Part shown: positions 8,171-16,179 of the stretch, piece by piece | Position numbering within the stretch: the first letter of the stretch is position 1 | Layout of the letters: each line of letters starts with the position of its first letter | NCBI GenBank assembly: GCA_964431545.1 | Contig: CAYSLC010000011.1 | Coordinates: 1-51,913 of the forward strand | Source of the DNA: CAYSLC01 sp964431545 | Lineage (GTDB): Bacteria > Desulfobacterota > Desulfobacteria > Desulfobacterales > JAABSP01 | Length of the DNA stretch: 51,913 bases | Reading direction: 5' to 3' | Translations under genes and position numbers: made by a program | Notes under the pieces: generated by a model | What the model saw: only the letters and a program-made list of their open reading frames with translations | What the model was told of the DNA's origin: nothing | Database searches by the model: none

Positions 8171-9096
8171 CAGGATCGACCCCCATCGGCGCGCCCCAGA
8201 CTCTCCAGATACCGGCTTTGAAGGTTCTCCCGCTCCAGGTGGAAGTCGGTTATCGGCAGACCCGCCTTCAGGAGGGCGGCCAGAAGCTCGTGGCGCTCGG
8301 CATCGGTCCCCGTGAACCGGGCGGTCACCCGGTCTCCGTCGACTTCCGGCTCCCCCAGTAAGGGGAAATCGGCCAGGGTCCCAGGAAGATTCTCCGGGAC
8401 CGCCAGGAGCCGGATCCGGAGGTTCCCGGCGGCTTCGGCGGGCTCGGCCAAGGGGCGGCGCTCCACCATCCGCCCCTCCCGGAGGATCAACAGGTCGGTG
8501 GCGTACTGATCGAGTTCCGCCAGGATGTGGGAGGAGATGATCAGGGTCTTTCCGGCCCGCTGGAGGGAGCGGAACAGCTCCGACAGGGCGTACCTCGATT
8601 CGGGATCGAGCCCCGAGGCGGGTTCGTCCAGAAGGAGCACCGACGGGTCGTGGATCATGGCCTGGCCGATGGCCAGGCGCTGGCGCATCCCCCGGGAGAG
8701 GCTCTTGACCTTCTCCCCGGCCTTTTCGGAGAGGTGGAGCCGGGTGAGGAGTTCCGCGATCCGGCCCCGTCGGACCTCCGGCGCCACCCGATGGGCCCGG
8801 GCGAAGTAGGTAAGGGTCTGGGCCACGGTGAGGGCGTCATAGAGGCCGAAGAAGTCGGGGAGGTAGCCGATGATCCGGTGGCATTGCCGGGGCTCGGCCA
8901 CCGCGTCCACCCCCCCGATGCGGATCTCCCCCCGGTAGGGCCGGGCCAGGCCCGCCATGCACCTGAGCAGCGTCGTCTTGCCGGCGCCGTTGGGGCCCAC
9001 CAGGGCGGCCACGGAGCCCTCGGCCACGTCGAGGGAGACATCGAAGAGGGCCCGGCGGGCCGGGTACTCGAAGGTCAGGTTTCGGACCTGGATCAT
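8170..9096 (-). CDS. ABC transporter ATP-binding protein
   Basis: 308 aa. Walker A GPNGAGKTT (about 35-43), signature LSRGMRQRLA (about 133), and Walker B LLLDEPASGLD (about 152-162), followed by the switch His (SSHILAEL). After about residue 220 comes a C-terminal extension typical of the CcmA/NatA-type ABC-2 ATPases. It is first in a tight minus-strand run leading to the permease, hydrolase, 73-aa protein, membrane TPR protein and CHAT peptidase. The gap to the upstream TMEM43 gene is 106 nt, so it may have its own promoter. No strong Shine-Dalgarno is visible before the ATG. Confidence 0.93.
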   Translation of the reverse strand: MIQVRNLTFEYPARRALFDVSLDVAEGSVAALVGPNGAGKTTLLRCMAGLARPYRGEIRIGGVDAVAEPRQCHRIIGYLPDFFGLYDALTVAQTLTYFARAHRVAPEVRRGRIAELLTRLHLSEKAGEKVKSLSRGMRQRLAIGQAMIHDPSVLLLDEPASGLDPESRYALSELFRSLQRAGKTLIISSHILAELDQYATDLLILREGRMVERRPLAEPAEAAGNLRIRLLAVPENLPGTLADFPLLGEPEVDGDRVTARFTGTDAERHELLAALLKAGLPITDFHLERENLQSRYLESLGRADGGRS

Positions 9097-9202
9097 GGCG
9101 GAACAAGCCGGTGCGCCGCCGGAGAAGGAGGGACAAGGCCCGGAGCCCCGTCCCGATGCCTCCGGCGGCGCGTTCGGGTGGCCGGTCTCCCCCTTTGGGC
9201 GG

Positions 9203-11401
9203 TCACGCGGCCTGTCGCCTGGGGATCATCCGGATGCCCACCACCAGGGCCACCGCCGCCACCACGAGCAGCCCGCCCAGCAGCGGCCGGTGGAAGATCC
9301 ACGCGATGGAGATGGTCAGCAGGGCGAAGGCCCCGGCCACCAGGAAGGCGATGATGGAGATCCCTTTCTCCGCGAGGTTCCCCAGAAACGGTACCACGTC
9401 CAGCACCACGGAGATGGGCTTGAGGACCATGCCGACGCCGATGAACATCACCAGGAATCCCAGAAACCGCCAGATCCAGGTCCAGAGGGTGTTGCGGCTC
9501 TGGGCGCTCTTGAACATCTGGTCGGCGGTGCGGGTCCCGGTGGTGAACTCCTGGATCTTCCCCGTCTCGGTCTCGTAAGGCGCAAAGGAGTTCCCCGTCT
9601 GCTTGGCCACCAGGCTCACCTGGGCCGGCCGGACCACGCTGTAGGTCACCTTGAGATCCCCCACCTTGGGATAGGCGGGGTCGGCCCCGATGTAATAGCC
9701 GCCCTGGTGGAGCCTGGCCCGGTTTCTCAGCTCCGGGGGCAGGGCCCCGGAGACCGCCTTGACCGGCAGGGGCTCGAACCCGCCCATGCCGGAGATCATC
9801 GACCTGGGGAGGGTGTAGGCGCCCAGGGTGACCGTCTCGGCCGTCCAGGTCTTCTCCTCCAGGGGCAGATAATCCGGGTTCCGGTGGCCCTGGGGCCTCT
9901 TGAAATTCCCGGAGTCGATCAGCCGCGGCGACCAGTCCGTCCGGTAGGTGTATTCGGTGGTGGTCACCTCCTTGCCCCCCAGTTTCTTCTCGGTCTTGGA
10001 CCGGGTCTCCTCCCGCCACTGGTACATCTCGACGTTCCTTTTGAGCTTGATGGCGTTGGCGGAGACCCCGGCCGGAACCACCGCCTCGGCGGGCAGGTCC
10101 CCCGCCGCCACCCTGGCCACCGTCTCCCCGGAGGGGGCCGTGTAGGGACGGAGGGTCTTGCCGCTCTGCTGGGCCACCAGGGTGGCCGTGAAGGGGCGGA
10201 TGATCCGGAAGGAGATCCGCAGATCCCCCACCTTCGGGGACCGGGGATCGGCCCCCACAAAGAGGTCCCCCTCCAGGACGGAGACCTTGTCCTTCAGGTC
10301 GTCGGGGACGGCGGCGAGGTCCTGGTCGGTGACCTGCAGGGAAGAGAAAACATCCAGCTCCCGGACCAGCTCCCGGGAGAGGGCGAAGTCGCCCACCGTC
10401 ACCGAGGAGGCGGCGAACCGCTTGCTCGGATAGGGAAGGTCGCCGGGGTTGCCATGGCCCTGGGGCTGCTTGAACCCGGAGGAATCGATGGGGCGGCCGG
10501 ACCAGGTCCGGGCGTAGGTGCTCCCCTGTTCGGTCCACTGGTACATCCGGACCCGGCGCTCCAGCTTGATCGCCTGGCCCCCGATGCCGAAGACCGGATC
10601 CCGGATGACGGCCCCGCTGTCCACCGTTCCGGTCACGTGGACCAGCTTGCCGTCGTTGGCCGGATCGATCCGATCGGCCGTCACGGATACGGCCCTGGGA
10701 ACGGCGGAGGCGCCGTCGGTGAGGACCTCCTTGGTGGCAACCATGCCGGAGACGTGGACCAGTTTCCCGTCGTTGGCCGGATCGACCCGGTCCGCGGAGA
10801 CGCTGATGACGGCTCCCTCCCCCGATTTGAGGGCCTTGTACCGCTTGACCGCCCGTCCTTCGTTCCAGAAGATCAGCGGAAACCCGAGGAGAAAGAGGAT
10901 CACGCCGACGACCACCCCCTTGACGGCGCCCCCCAGGCGGTCGCCCCAGGAGCGTTCGGTCACCTCGGTGTAGGTGTCCGACGCTTCCGTCCGTTCGGCA
11001 TAATCGACGCCCGGCATGGGGGGCGGCACCCCCGGCGGACTCTCGAACGGGGGTTCCTCTTCGGGGGGGATCTCCTCCTCGTGGAAACCGCCCTCCCCGG
11101 CCTCCGCCGCCAAGGGGGGCTCCTCTGGGGGCGGGGCCGGCGCCTCGAAGACGGGTTCCTCGGATACGGGCTCCTCCTGGAAGACCTCCTCCTCCACGGG
11201 GAGGGGGTCCCCCTCGGCCTCGGGTTTCTCCGCCTCCGCGCCCCCTTCCACGGCGTCGGGGGCTTCGGGCGCTCCCTCGCCGGCCGGCGGCACGATCTCT
11301 TCCTCGATGACCTCCTCTTCTATGAATTCCTCTTCCGCGGGCTCTTCCGGCGCGGCGGCCCCTCCTTCCTCCTCCTCGTCACGGTATTCCTCTTCGGACA
11401 T
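9203..11401 (-). CDS. TMEM43-family membrane protein with duplicated core domain
   Basis: 732 aa. Residues 1-150 are low-complexity, Glu/Pro-rich and probably cytoplasmic. A transmembrane helix lies at about 170-190 (VVVGVILFLLGFPLIFWNEG, with the WNEG typical of TMEM43). A large extracytoplasmic region follows, and at least three helices sit at the C-terminus (about 630-730). The core is repeated in tandem: DPANDGKLVH occurs twice, as do KLxRxVxMYQW, PQGHxNP and GADPxxPKVGDL. Human TMEM43 (LUMA) is an inner nuclear membrane protein of about 400 aa with one core; the function of bacterial members is unknown. The ATG has GGAGGAGGGG upstream. It lies 106 nt upstream of the ABC transporter genes on the same strand. 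Confidence 0.85.
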   Translation of the reverse strand: MSEEEYRDEEEEGGAAAPEEPAEEEFIEEEVIEEEIVPPAGEGAPEAPDAVEGGAEAEKPEAEGDPLPVEEEVFQEEPVSEEPVFEAPAPPPEEPPLAAEAGEGGFHEEEIPPEEEPPFESPPGVPPPMPGVDYAERTEASDTYTEVTERSWGDRLGGAVKGVVVGVILFLLGFPLIFWNEGRAVKRYKALKSGEGAVISVSADRVDPANDGKLVHVSGMVATKEVLTDGASAVPRAVSVTADRIDPANDGKLVHVTGTVDSGAVIRDPVFGIGGQAIKLERRVRMYQWTEQGSTYARTWSGRPIDSSGFKQPQGHGNPGDLPYPSKRFAASSVTVGDFALSRELVRELDVFSSLQVTDQDLAAVPDDLKDKVSVLEGDLFVGADPRSPKVGDLRISFRIIRPFTATLVAQQSGKTLRPYTAPSGETVARVAAGDLPAEAVVPAGVSANAIKLKRNVEMYQWREETRSKTEKKLGGKEVTTTEYTYRTDWSPRLIDSGNFKRPQGHRNPDYLPLEEKTWTAETVTLGAYTLPRSMISGMGGFEPLPVKAVSGALPPELRNRARLHQGGYYIGADPAYPKVGDLKVTYSVVRPAQVSLVAKQTGNSFAPYETETGKIQEFTTGTRTADQMFKSAQSRNTLWTWIWRFLGFLVMFIGVGMVLKPISVVLDVVPFLGNLAEKGISIIAFLVAGAFALLTISIAWIFHRPLLGGLLVVAAVALVVGIRMIPRRQAA

Positions 11402-11504
11402 GACTCCCCTCCTCCTTACAAAGGCTTCAGGTTCCGTTTATGTCGACGGCGCCGACCCTTCGGCATCCCGCGGATCGCGGCGGATTGCCGAGAGGTTCGC
11501 CGGT

Positions 11505-12506
11505 TCAGTCCCCCAGATGGACAACGGTCCGCCCCATCTTCTTTCCCGCCAGGATCTCGTCGATGTGGGGGGAGAGGTCCGCCAGCGGGACCTCCCGGGT
11601 GATCCGGTCCAGGTGGTCGGGCTTCCACGGCCCGGCCAGCTTGTCCCAGATCCGGAGCCGGTCCTTGCGGGGGCAGTTTTGGGAATCGACGCCCAAAAGG
11701 CTGATCCCCCTCAGGATGAAAGGGTAGACCGTGATGGGCAGGTCCCCAGAGGCGGCGTTCCCGCAGCAGGTGACGGTGCCGTGGAGCATGGTCGACTTGA
11801 TGGCGTTGGCCAGGATTCCCCCGCCCACGGTGTCCACCACGCCGGCCCACCGGCTTTTGAGCAGGGGGCGCTTGCCGTCGTCGGTCACCTCCTCCCGGCC
11901 CACGGTGCGCTTGGCCCCGATCTCCAGGAGGTACCCCTCGGCGTCGTTCTTGCCGGTGACCGCCACCACGTCGTACCCGGCCCGGGCCAGGAAGGTGACC
12001 GCCATGGAGCCCACGCCGCCCGTGGCCCCGGTGACCAGCACGTCCCCCCCTTCGGGGGCGATGCCCCGGCTCTCCAGGTGGAAGACCGACAGGGCCGCGG
12101 TGAGGCCGGCGGTGCCGTAGGCCATGCTCTCCTTCTCGGTGAGGTCGTCGGGGATGGGGATCACCCATTCGGCCGGAACCCGGATGTACTGGCCGAAGCC
12201 GCCGGAGGTGTTCATCCCCAGGTCGTAGCCCGTCACCAGGACCCGGTCCCCCTTGGTGAACCGGGCGTCGTCGCTCTCGGCGACGACCCCGGCCGCGTCA
12301 ATCCCGGGCGTGTGGGGATATTTTCGGGTGACGCCCTTGTTTCCGACAGCCGACAGGGCGTCCTTGTAATTGAGGGATGAATAATGGACCCGGATCAGCA
12401 CTTCGCCGGGGGGCAGATCTCCCACGGACCTCTCGGTGATCTCCCGGACGTAGTTCTTCTCCCCTTCTTCCCGGACCACCATCGCTGTGAAACGGTCTTC
12501 GGACAT
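11505..12506 (-). CDS. acuI: YhdH/YhfP-family NADPH oxidoreductase (acrylyl-CoA reductase-like)
   Basis: 333 aa, zinc-free medium-chain dehydrogenase. Family marks are the N-terminal SSLNYKDALS, PGIDAAGVV, the Rossmann motif VTGATGGVG (about 164-172), and the C-terminal LLGVDSQNCP. YhdH/AcuI proteins reduce acryloyl-CoA and related enoyl compounds with NADPH in the cytoplasm, so the enzyme may detoxify acryloyl-CoA; specificity is inferred. AAGGAGG lies 6 nt before the ATG. It follows the His-rich small gene by 29 nt on the same strand and may share its promoter. Confidence 0.85.
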   Translation of the reverse strand: MSEDRFTAMVVREEGEKNYVREITERSVGDLPPGEVLIRVHYSSLNYKDALSAVGNKGVTRKYPHTPGIDAAGVVAESDDARFTKGDRVLVTGYDLGMNTSGGFGQYIRVPAEWVIPIPDDLTEKESMAYGTAGLTAALSVFHLESRGIAPEGGDVLVTGATGGVGSMAVTFLARAGYDVVAVTGKNDAEGYLLEIGAKRTVGREEVTDDGKRPLLKSRWAGVVDTVGGGILANAIKSTMLHGTVTCCGNAASGDLPITVYPFILRGISLLGVDSQNCPRKDRLRIWDKLAGPWKPDHLDRITREVPLADLSPHIDEILAGKKMGRTVVHLGD

Positions 12507-12535
12507 GGAGGGCCTCCTTGGTTTTTGCAGTGGAG

Positions 12536-12823
12536 TTACGAGCGGTGGAGATGCTCCCTCGCCGTGGCGAACTTCTCGTTCAGGGATCGGGTGAGGTCGG
12601 CGACCTCCATGAGCACCTCACCGACCTTGGACATGCCGTTTTCATCAGCCTGCCGGGCCCAGTCGGTGTAGCTCTCGGCGTGGTCGGTGTTGTGTCGGAT
12701 CCAGTGGTCCAGGAGTTTCTCCATCTTCTCGGCAAACGGCATGGCGTCCGACCGGGCGTCGTGGTCATGGGTGTGGTCATGACCGTGCTCATGACCCGGG
12801 GGGTGGGAATGGTGATGGGGCAT
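12536..12823 (-). CDS. Small His-rich N-terminal protein, unknown function
   Basis: 95 aa. The first 25 residues are dominated by His and Asp (HEHGHDHTHDHD), a likely metal-binding segment of the kind seen in zinc and nickel handling proteins. The rest is helical (EKMEKLLDHWIRHNTDHAES and VLMEVADLTRSLNEKFATA). The ATG at 12823 is supported by GAGAGGAGG 7 nt upstream; a longer frame to 12898 would start upstream of this and lacks a ribosome site. A strong promoter precedes it. It lies 29 nt upstream of the AcuI-like gene. A metal-buffering or chaperone role is a guess from composition. Confidence 0.75.
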   Translation of the reverse strand: MPHHHSHPPGHEHGHDHTHDHDARSDAMPFAEKMEKLLDHWIRHNTDHAESYTDWARQADENGMSKVGEVLMEVADLTRSLNEKFATAREHLHRS

Positions 12824-12885
12824 GGTCGGGCCTCCTCTCGGGAGTGTTCGGGTTGTCGGATGCGTGATGCGAACGTCCACGATCC

Positions 12886-12914
12886 AGTATAGATTCACCG
12901 GTCCCCTTCGTCAA
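12886..12914 (-). promoter_or_regulatory. Sigma70-type promoter for the His-rich gene
   Basis: Reading the minus strand, TTGACG (12914-12909), a 17-bp spacer and TATACT (12891-12886). Transcription would start near 12879 and give a leader of about 56 nt to the ATG at 12823. Confidence 0.65.
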
Positions 12915-12954
12915 CCGAATCGGAAGGGCGGGACCGGGGGGCGGCCGGGACCCC

Positions 12955-12982
12955 TTGATTTTTCCCCAGGGCATGGTATAAG
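12955..12982 (+). promoter_or_regulatory. Sigma70-type promoter giving a possibly leaderless mRNA
   Basis: TTGATT (12955-12960), a 16-bp spacer and TATAAG (12977-12982). The expected start point, about 7 nt on, falls at 12989, only 3 nt before the ATG of the acetyltransferase, which also lacks a Shine-Dalgarno sequence. Confidence 0.55.
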
Positions 12983-12991
12983 GCCGCCACC

Positions 12992-13480
12992 ATGATCCGA
13001 AAAGCCACCATCAAGGATGTCAAGCCGATCTATGCCCTGCTCCAGGTTTACGGCCAACAGGGGGAACTCCTCCCCCGGCCCCTCACCCGGATCTACGACC
13101 ATCTCCGGGACTTCTGGGTCTACGCCGAGAAGACGGAGGGTCGGATCGTCGGCTGCTGCGCCCTCCAGTTCTGCTGGGAGGACCTGGCGGAGATCCGTTC
13201 TTTGGCCGTCCATCCCGATTTCACGGGCCGCGCCATCGGCTCCGCCCTCACCCGCCAAGCCATCGATGAGGCCCGGGACTACCACATCAAGGATCTTTTC
13301 ACCCTCACCTACCGGCCCGGCTTCTTCCACCGGTTCGGCTTCTCCCGGATCGACCGGAACGAGCTGCCCCTGAAGATCTGGGGGGACTGCCTCCTCTGCG
13401 TCAAGTTCCCCGACTGCGACGAGATCGCCATGATGAAGACCCTCCGTTCCGGACCGGAGCCCGGCGGGGCGACTACTTGA
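12992..13480 (+). CDS. Short GNAT-type N-acetylglutamate synthase
   Basis: 162-aa single-domain GNAT acetyltransferase. The acetyl-CoA-binding region is EIRSLAVHPDFTGRAIGSAL (about 70-89). The features GCCALQ, TYRPGFFHRFGF, ELPLKIWGDC and CVKFPDCDE match the stand-alone acetyltransferases that replace the long ArgA in many deltaproteobacteria. It would make N-acetylglutamate for arginine synthesis, which fits argJ in this window at 44853. The gene has no Shine-Dalgarno and starts about 3 nt after its predicted transcription start. Its 3' end overlaps the convergent 129-aa gene by 8 nt. Confidence 0.82.
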   Translation: MIRKATIKDVKPIYALLQVYGQQGELLPRPLTRIYDHLRDFWVYAEKTEGRIVGCCALQFCWEDLAEIRSLAVHPDFTGRAIGSALTRQAIDEARDYHIKDLFTLTYRPGFFHRFGFSRIDRNELPLKIWGDCLLCVKFPDCDEIAMMKTLRSGPEPGGATT

Positions 13481-13862
13481 GCAGGTTGAAGGTGATGGTA
13501 TTGGCCCCGCCCTCGGGGCTGACCATCACGTCGATCTTGTAGGTGCCGTCGTGGGCCACCATGAAGTACCCGTACTCCCGGTTGCTGTCGTCGAACACCC
13601 GCCATCCCCGCCTGGCCGCCTCCTTGCGGTAATAGGCGACGATCTCCGGATAGGGGGCGGTCGATTTGAGGTTGACTTCGTACTGGCGGCGCCCGCCGCC
13701 CATGTCGTTCCTCGCCCAGTCGACCACCGTCGCGTCGGGGTGGACCGAGACGGTCCGGGTGACCTCCTGGGGCAGCGGTCCGTCGGCGGACCCCGACACG
13801 GCCGGGGCGGCGCAGATCCAAAGGGCGATGAGGATGATCCTGGCGATCGGTCTCGACGGCAT
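13473..13862 (-). CDS. Small secreted protein, unknown
   Basis: 129 aa with a clear signal peptide (MPSRPIARIILIALWICAAP, cleavage about residue 25). The mature part of about 100 residues looks like a compact alpha/beta domain (YPEIVAYYRKEAARRGWRVF, then strands DGTYKIDVMV and NTITFNL). That pattern resembles small periplasmic domains of the amphipathic helix plus sheet type, but I cannot name a family. AGGAGG lies about 8 nt before the ATG. It sits 43 nt downstream of the 353-aa gene on the same strand and is probably co-transcribed with it. Confidence 0.75.
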   Translation of the reverse strand: MPSRPIARIILIALWICAAPAVSGSADGPLPQEVTRTVSVHPDATVVDWARNDMGGGRRQYEVNLKSTAPYPEIVAYYRKEAARRGWRVFDDSNREYGYFMVAHDGTYKIDVMVSPEGGANTITFNLLK

Positions 13863-13905
13863 TGGACGGTCCTCCTGTCTTCCCGGCCCCGCGGCCTTCC
13901 GGGGG

Positions 13906-14967
13906 CTAGGAGTAGATGATGTTCTGGGGCAGCGGCGGATACCGCCACACCCCCGGCTTGGGGATGATCTGCTGCCGGCCCACCGTGAGCCAGTAGAGAT
14001 CGGGCTTGAGTTCCCGGAGCTTTCCATCCTCCGGAGGTCGGGCCTGCTCCGTGGGGAAGTATGTGGTCTGAAAGATGCAGATGGGGTGATCGTTCTCCCG
14101 GGCCACCGCATAGTTTTTCTTGAACGCCCGGACCCCCACATTGTGGGACTCGGCGATCTGATTCGCCTCATCGGGGTTGAACCGCATCAACACCGATTTG
14201 GTGACCCCGCGCTCGGAGAGGCGGAGCAACGCACGGGATTCGCTGCTCCCGGCGTAGACGGTGGTGATGCAGTGGATCCGCTTCAGGTACTGGGCGGCCA
14301 CGATGGCGGCGGTGCGCCGCCCCCCCACGGTCACCGGCAGGCCGTAATACTCGAAGAACTTCTTCTGGATGTCCTCGGCGTACTTGTCGCCCTTTTCGTA
14401 GAGATCCTTGGAGATGTACCGGAGGTTCCGGGCCAGATCTTCGGCGGCGTCGGCGATGGGCCAGTCGACGCGCACGTGGAAGTGGGACAGGGAGTACCGG
14501 TGGCGGGTCTGACTGGTGGGGTCCCGCTGGATCAGGAGGGCGTAGTCCACCGGCAGCAGGATCTTCAGGAAGTTGAAGAAATGGGCGGACTCCAGGTACT
14601 TCTGGTACCGTTCGAACCGGTTGGAGAGGGGGACGGTCTTGGAGCGGAGCAGGTTGGTCTTGATGGTCCGGTTGACGTCGAAGAAGCGGATGTACTTCTT
14701 GTGGGTCGACGGGATGGTATCCTCCAGGAAGATCACCAGAAAGGCGTTCTGGGGGCCGTACTCCACGTCGGGGATGATGGCCCGGGGCTTGAGTTCCCGC
14801 TTCTCCACGAAAGGGTAGGGGATGTCCTTGCCGACGAAGTTCTTGTAGGAATCGATCAGCGCGTATTCGAGGATGAACTGGTCGAGTTCGTCCCTGAGCA
14901 GTTCGTAGTAGGACCGCCGAAGGCGGTTCGCATGGCTCAGCTCTTCCCTAACGCTCCAGAATGCCAA
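13906..14967 (-). CDS. Conserved-looking 353-aa protein, unknown
   Basis: Not recognised. The protein is soluble with no signal peptide, rich in aromatic and charged residues, and GC-rich in coding style like its neighbours, so it is a real gene. The C-terminal half contains a possible Rossmann-like stretch (TVYAGSSESRALLRLSERGV) and ends in a Pro/aromatic tail (WRYPPLPQNIIYS). I start at TTG 14967 because GGGGAG lies about 6 nt upstream and no in-frame ATG fits. A 7-bp inverted repeat (CCAGGGC/GCCCTGG, 14993-15018) lies in the leader. It is followed by the 129-aa secreted protein gene. Confidence 0.7.
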   Translation of the reverse strand: MAFWSVREELSHANRLRRSYYELLRDELDQFILEYALIDSYKNFVGKDIPYPFVEKRELKPRAIIPDVEYGPQNAFLVIFLEDTIPSTHKKYIRFFDVNRTIKTNLLRSKTVPLSNRFERYQKYLESAHFFNFLKILLPVDYALLIQRDPTSQTRHRYSLSHFHVRVDWPIADAAEDLARNLRYISKDLYEKGDKYAEDIQKKFFEYYGLPVTVGGRRTAAIVAAQYLKRIHCITTVYAGSSESRALLRLSERGVTKSVLMRFNPDEANQIAESHNVGVRAFKKNYAVARENDHPICIFQTTYFPTEQARPPEDGKLRELKPDLYWLTVGRQQIIPKPGVWRYPPLPQNIIYS

Positions 14968-15092
14968 GGTACGCTCCCCTCATGGCTTCCACCCAGGGCG
15001 CTTCCGGAGGTGCCCTGGATTCGGTTACCGATGTATGCGTCCACCTGCCTTGAACATGCCTTTATACCCCATTTGCCTCCCTTATGGTACGA

Positions 15093-15440
15093 TTATTTTT
15101 CCTCCGTTCTTCCGGATTCCCCGTTCTCGCCCGGGCGGGGAGCCGATCCGGGGCGTCGATCCTTCTTTTGTCGCGCTTTCTCCTTGATCCGTCGCTGGAG
15201 GTCCTTCTTTCGGGACCAGCGTTCGAAAAACCCCATCATCCCAGAGGTCCAGGCCCGATCCACGTACTCCTCCCGGGCCTTCAGCCCGTCCGCCCGGTCC
15301 ATGGCCGAGCGCAGGCAGGGGGTCTTGTGGGGGCAGAGGAGGCAGTCCAGGGGGGTGTGGCGCAGGCCGTCGGCCCCCAGGGGAAAGACGGTCCCCAGAT
15401 CGGCGTAACAGGACGGGACCTTTTCCGGCTCTTCGCTCAT
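15093..15440 (-). CDS. Small Cys-motif protein downstream of radC
   Basis: 115 aa. The N-terminal half holds four cysteines: Cys11 and a cluster DCLLCPHKTPC that could bind a metal or Fe-S cluster. The C-terminal half is very basic and probably helical (RWSRKKDLQRRIKEKARQKK). Its ATG overlaps the radC stop by 4 nt (ATGA), so it is translationally coupled to radC. I do not know a function; nucleic-acid contact would fit the basic tail. Confidence 0.7.
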   Translation of the reverse strand: MSEEPEKVPSCYADLGTVFPLGADGLRHTPLDCLLCPHKTPCLRSAMDRADGLKAREEYVDRAWTSGMMGFFERWSRKKDLQRRIKEKARQKKDRRPGSAPRPGENGESGRTEEK

Positions 15441-16165
15441 CCGGGTATCTCCTCCTCCCGGCCCATCCGGTCGATGTAGCCGGCCTCGGCGAAGCTGAAG
15501 TAACGGTTGTCCCCGATCACCAGGTGTTCATGGACCACGATGCCCATCACCCGGCACGCGGAGACGAGCTGGCGGGTGATGGCCAGATCCTCCGGGGAGG
15601 GCTTCGGGTCCCCGGACGGGTGGTTGTGGGCGAAGATCAGGGCCGCCGCGTGGCGGTCCAGGGCCGCCCGGACCACCTCCCTTGGGTAGACCGAGCTGGC
15701 GGTCAGGGTCCCCTCGAAGAGGGTTTCGACTTCGATGATCCGGTTCTTGGCATCCAGAAAGAGGACTTTGAAACACTCCCGCCGCCGGTCCCGCATGTTG
15801 TGGTAGAGGTAGTCGAAGACCTCCCGGGCGTTGCTCACCATCTCCCGCCCGATGATCCGTTTCTCCAGATACCGGTCGGCCGCCGCCTTGATCAGCTTGA
15901 TGCCGAGACTGTTGGCCGGGCCGATGCCGTCCACCTCGCAGAGGGCCTCGGGGGAGGCCTCCATCACCCCCTGGAAGGTCTTGAATTTGGCCAGGGCCGC
16001 CTTGGCGGGCTCCTTGCAATCCTTCCGCGGGGTGGCCAGGGTCAACAGGAGTTCGATCACCTCATAGTCCTGAAAGCCGTCGAGACCCGAGGCGAGAAAC
16101 CGCTCCCGCAGCCGTTTCCGATGGCCTTCGCCCTTGTGTTTCGGCGGTTTCGGATCCGCTGCCAT
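15437..16165 (-). CDS. radC: RadC-family JAMM protein
   Basis: 242 aa. A helix-hairpin-helix-like N-terminal region (about 20-95, EVDGIGPANSLGIKLIKAA) precedes the JAB/MPN metal-binding domain. The JAMM signature HNHPSGD lies near residue 184 and the catalytic Glu is upstream in the domain. RadC was named for DNA repair, but the biochemical role is unsettled. It starts 14 nt after gpsA, with GAGGGG ahead of the ATG, in the gyrA-gpsA-radC run. Confidence 0.95.
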   Translation of the reverse strand: MAADPKPPKHKGEGHRKRLRERFLASGLDGFQDYEVIELLLTLATPRKDCKEPAKAALAKFKTFQGVMEASPEALCEVDGIGPANSLGIKLIKAAADRYLEKRIIGREMVSNAREVFDYLYHNMRDRRRECFKVLFLDAKNRIIEVETLFEGTLTASSVYPREVVRAALDRHAAALIFAHNHPSGDPKPSPEDLAITRQLVSACRVMGIVVHEHLVIGDNRYFSFAEAGYIDRMGREEEIPG

Positions 16166-16179
16166 TGGGAAGGCGCCCC

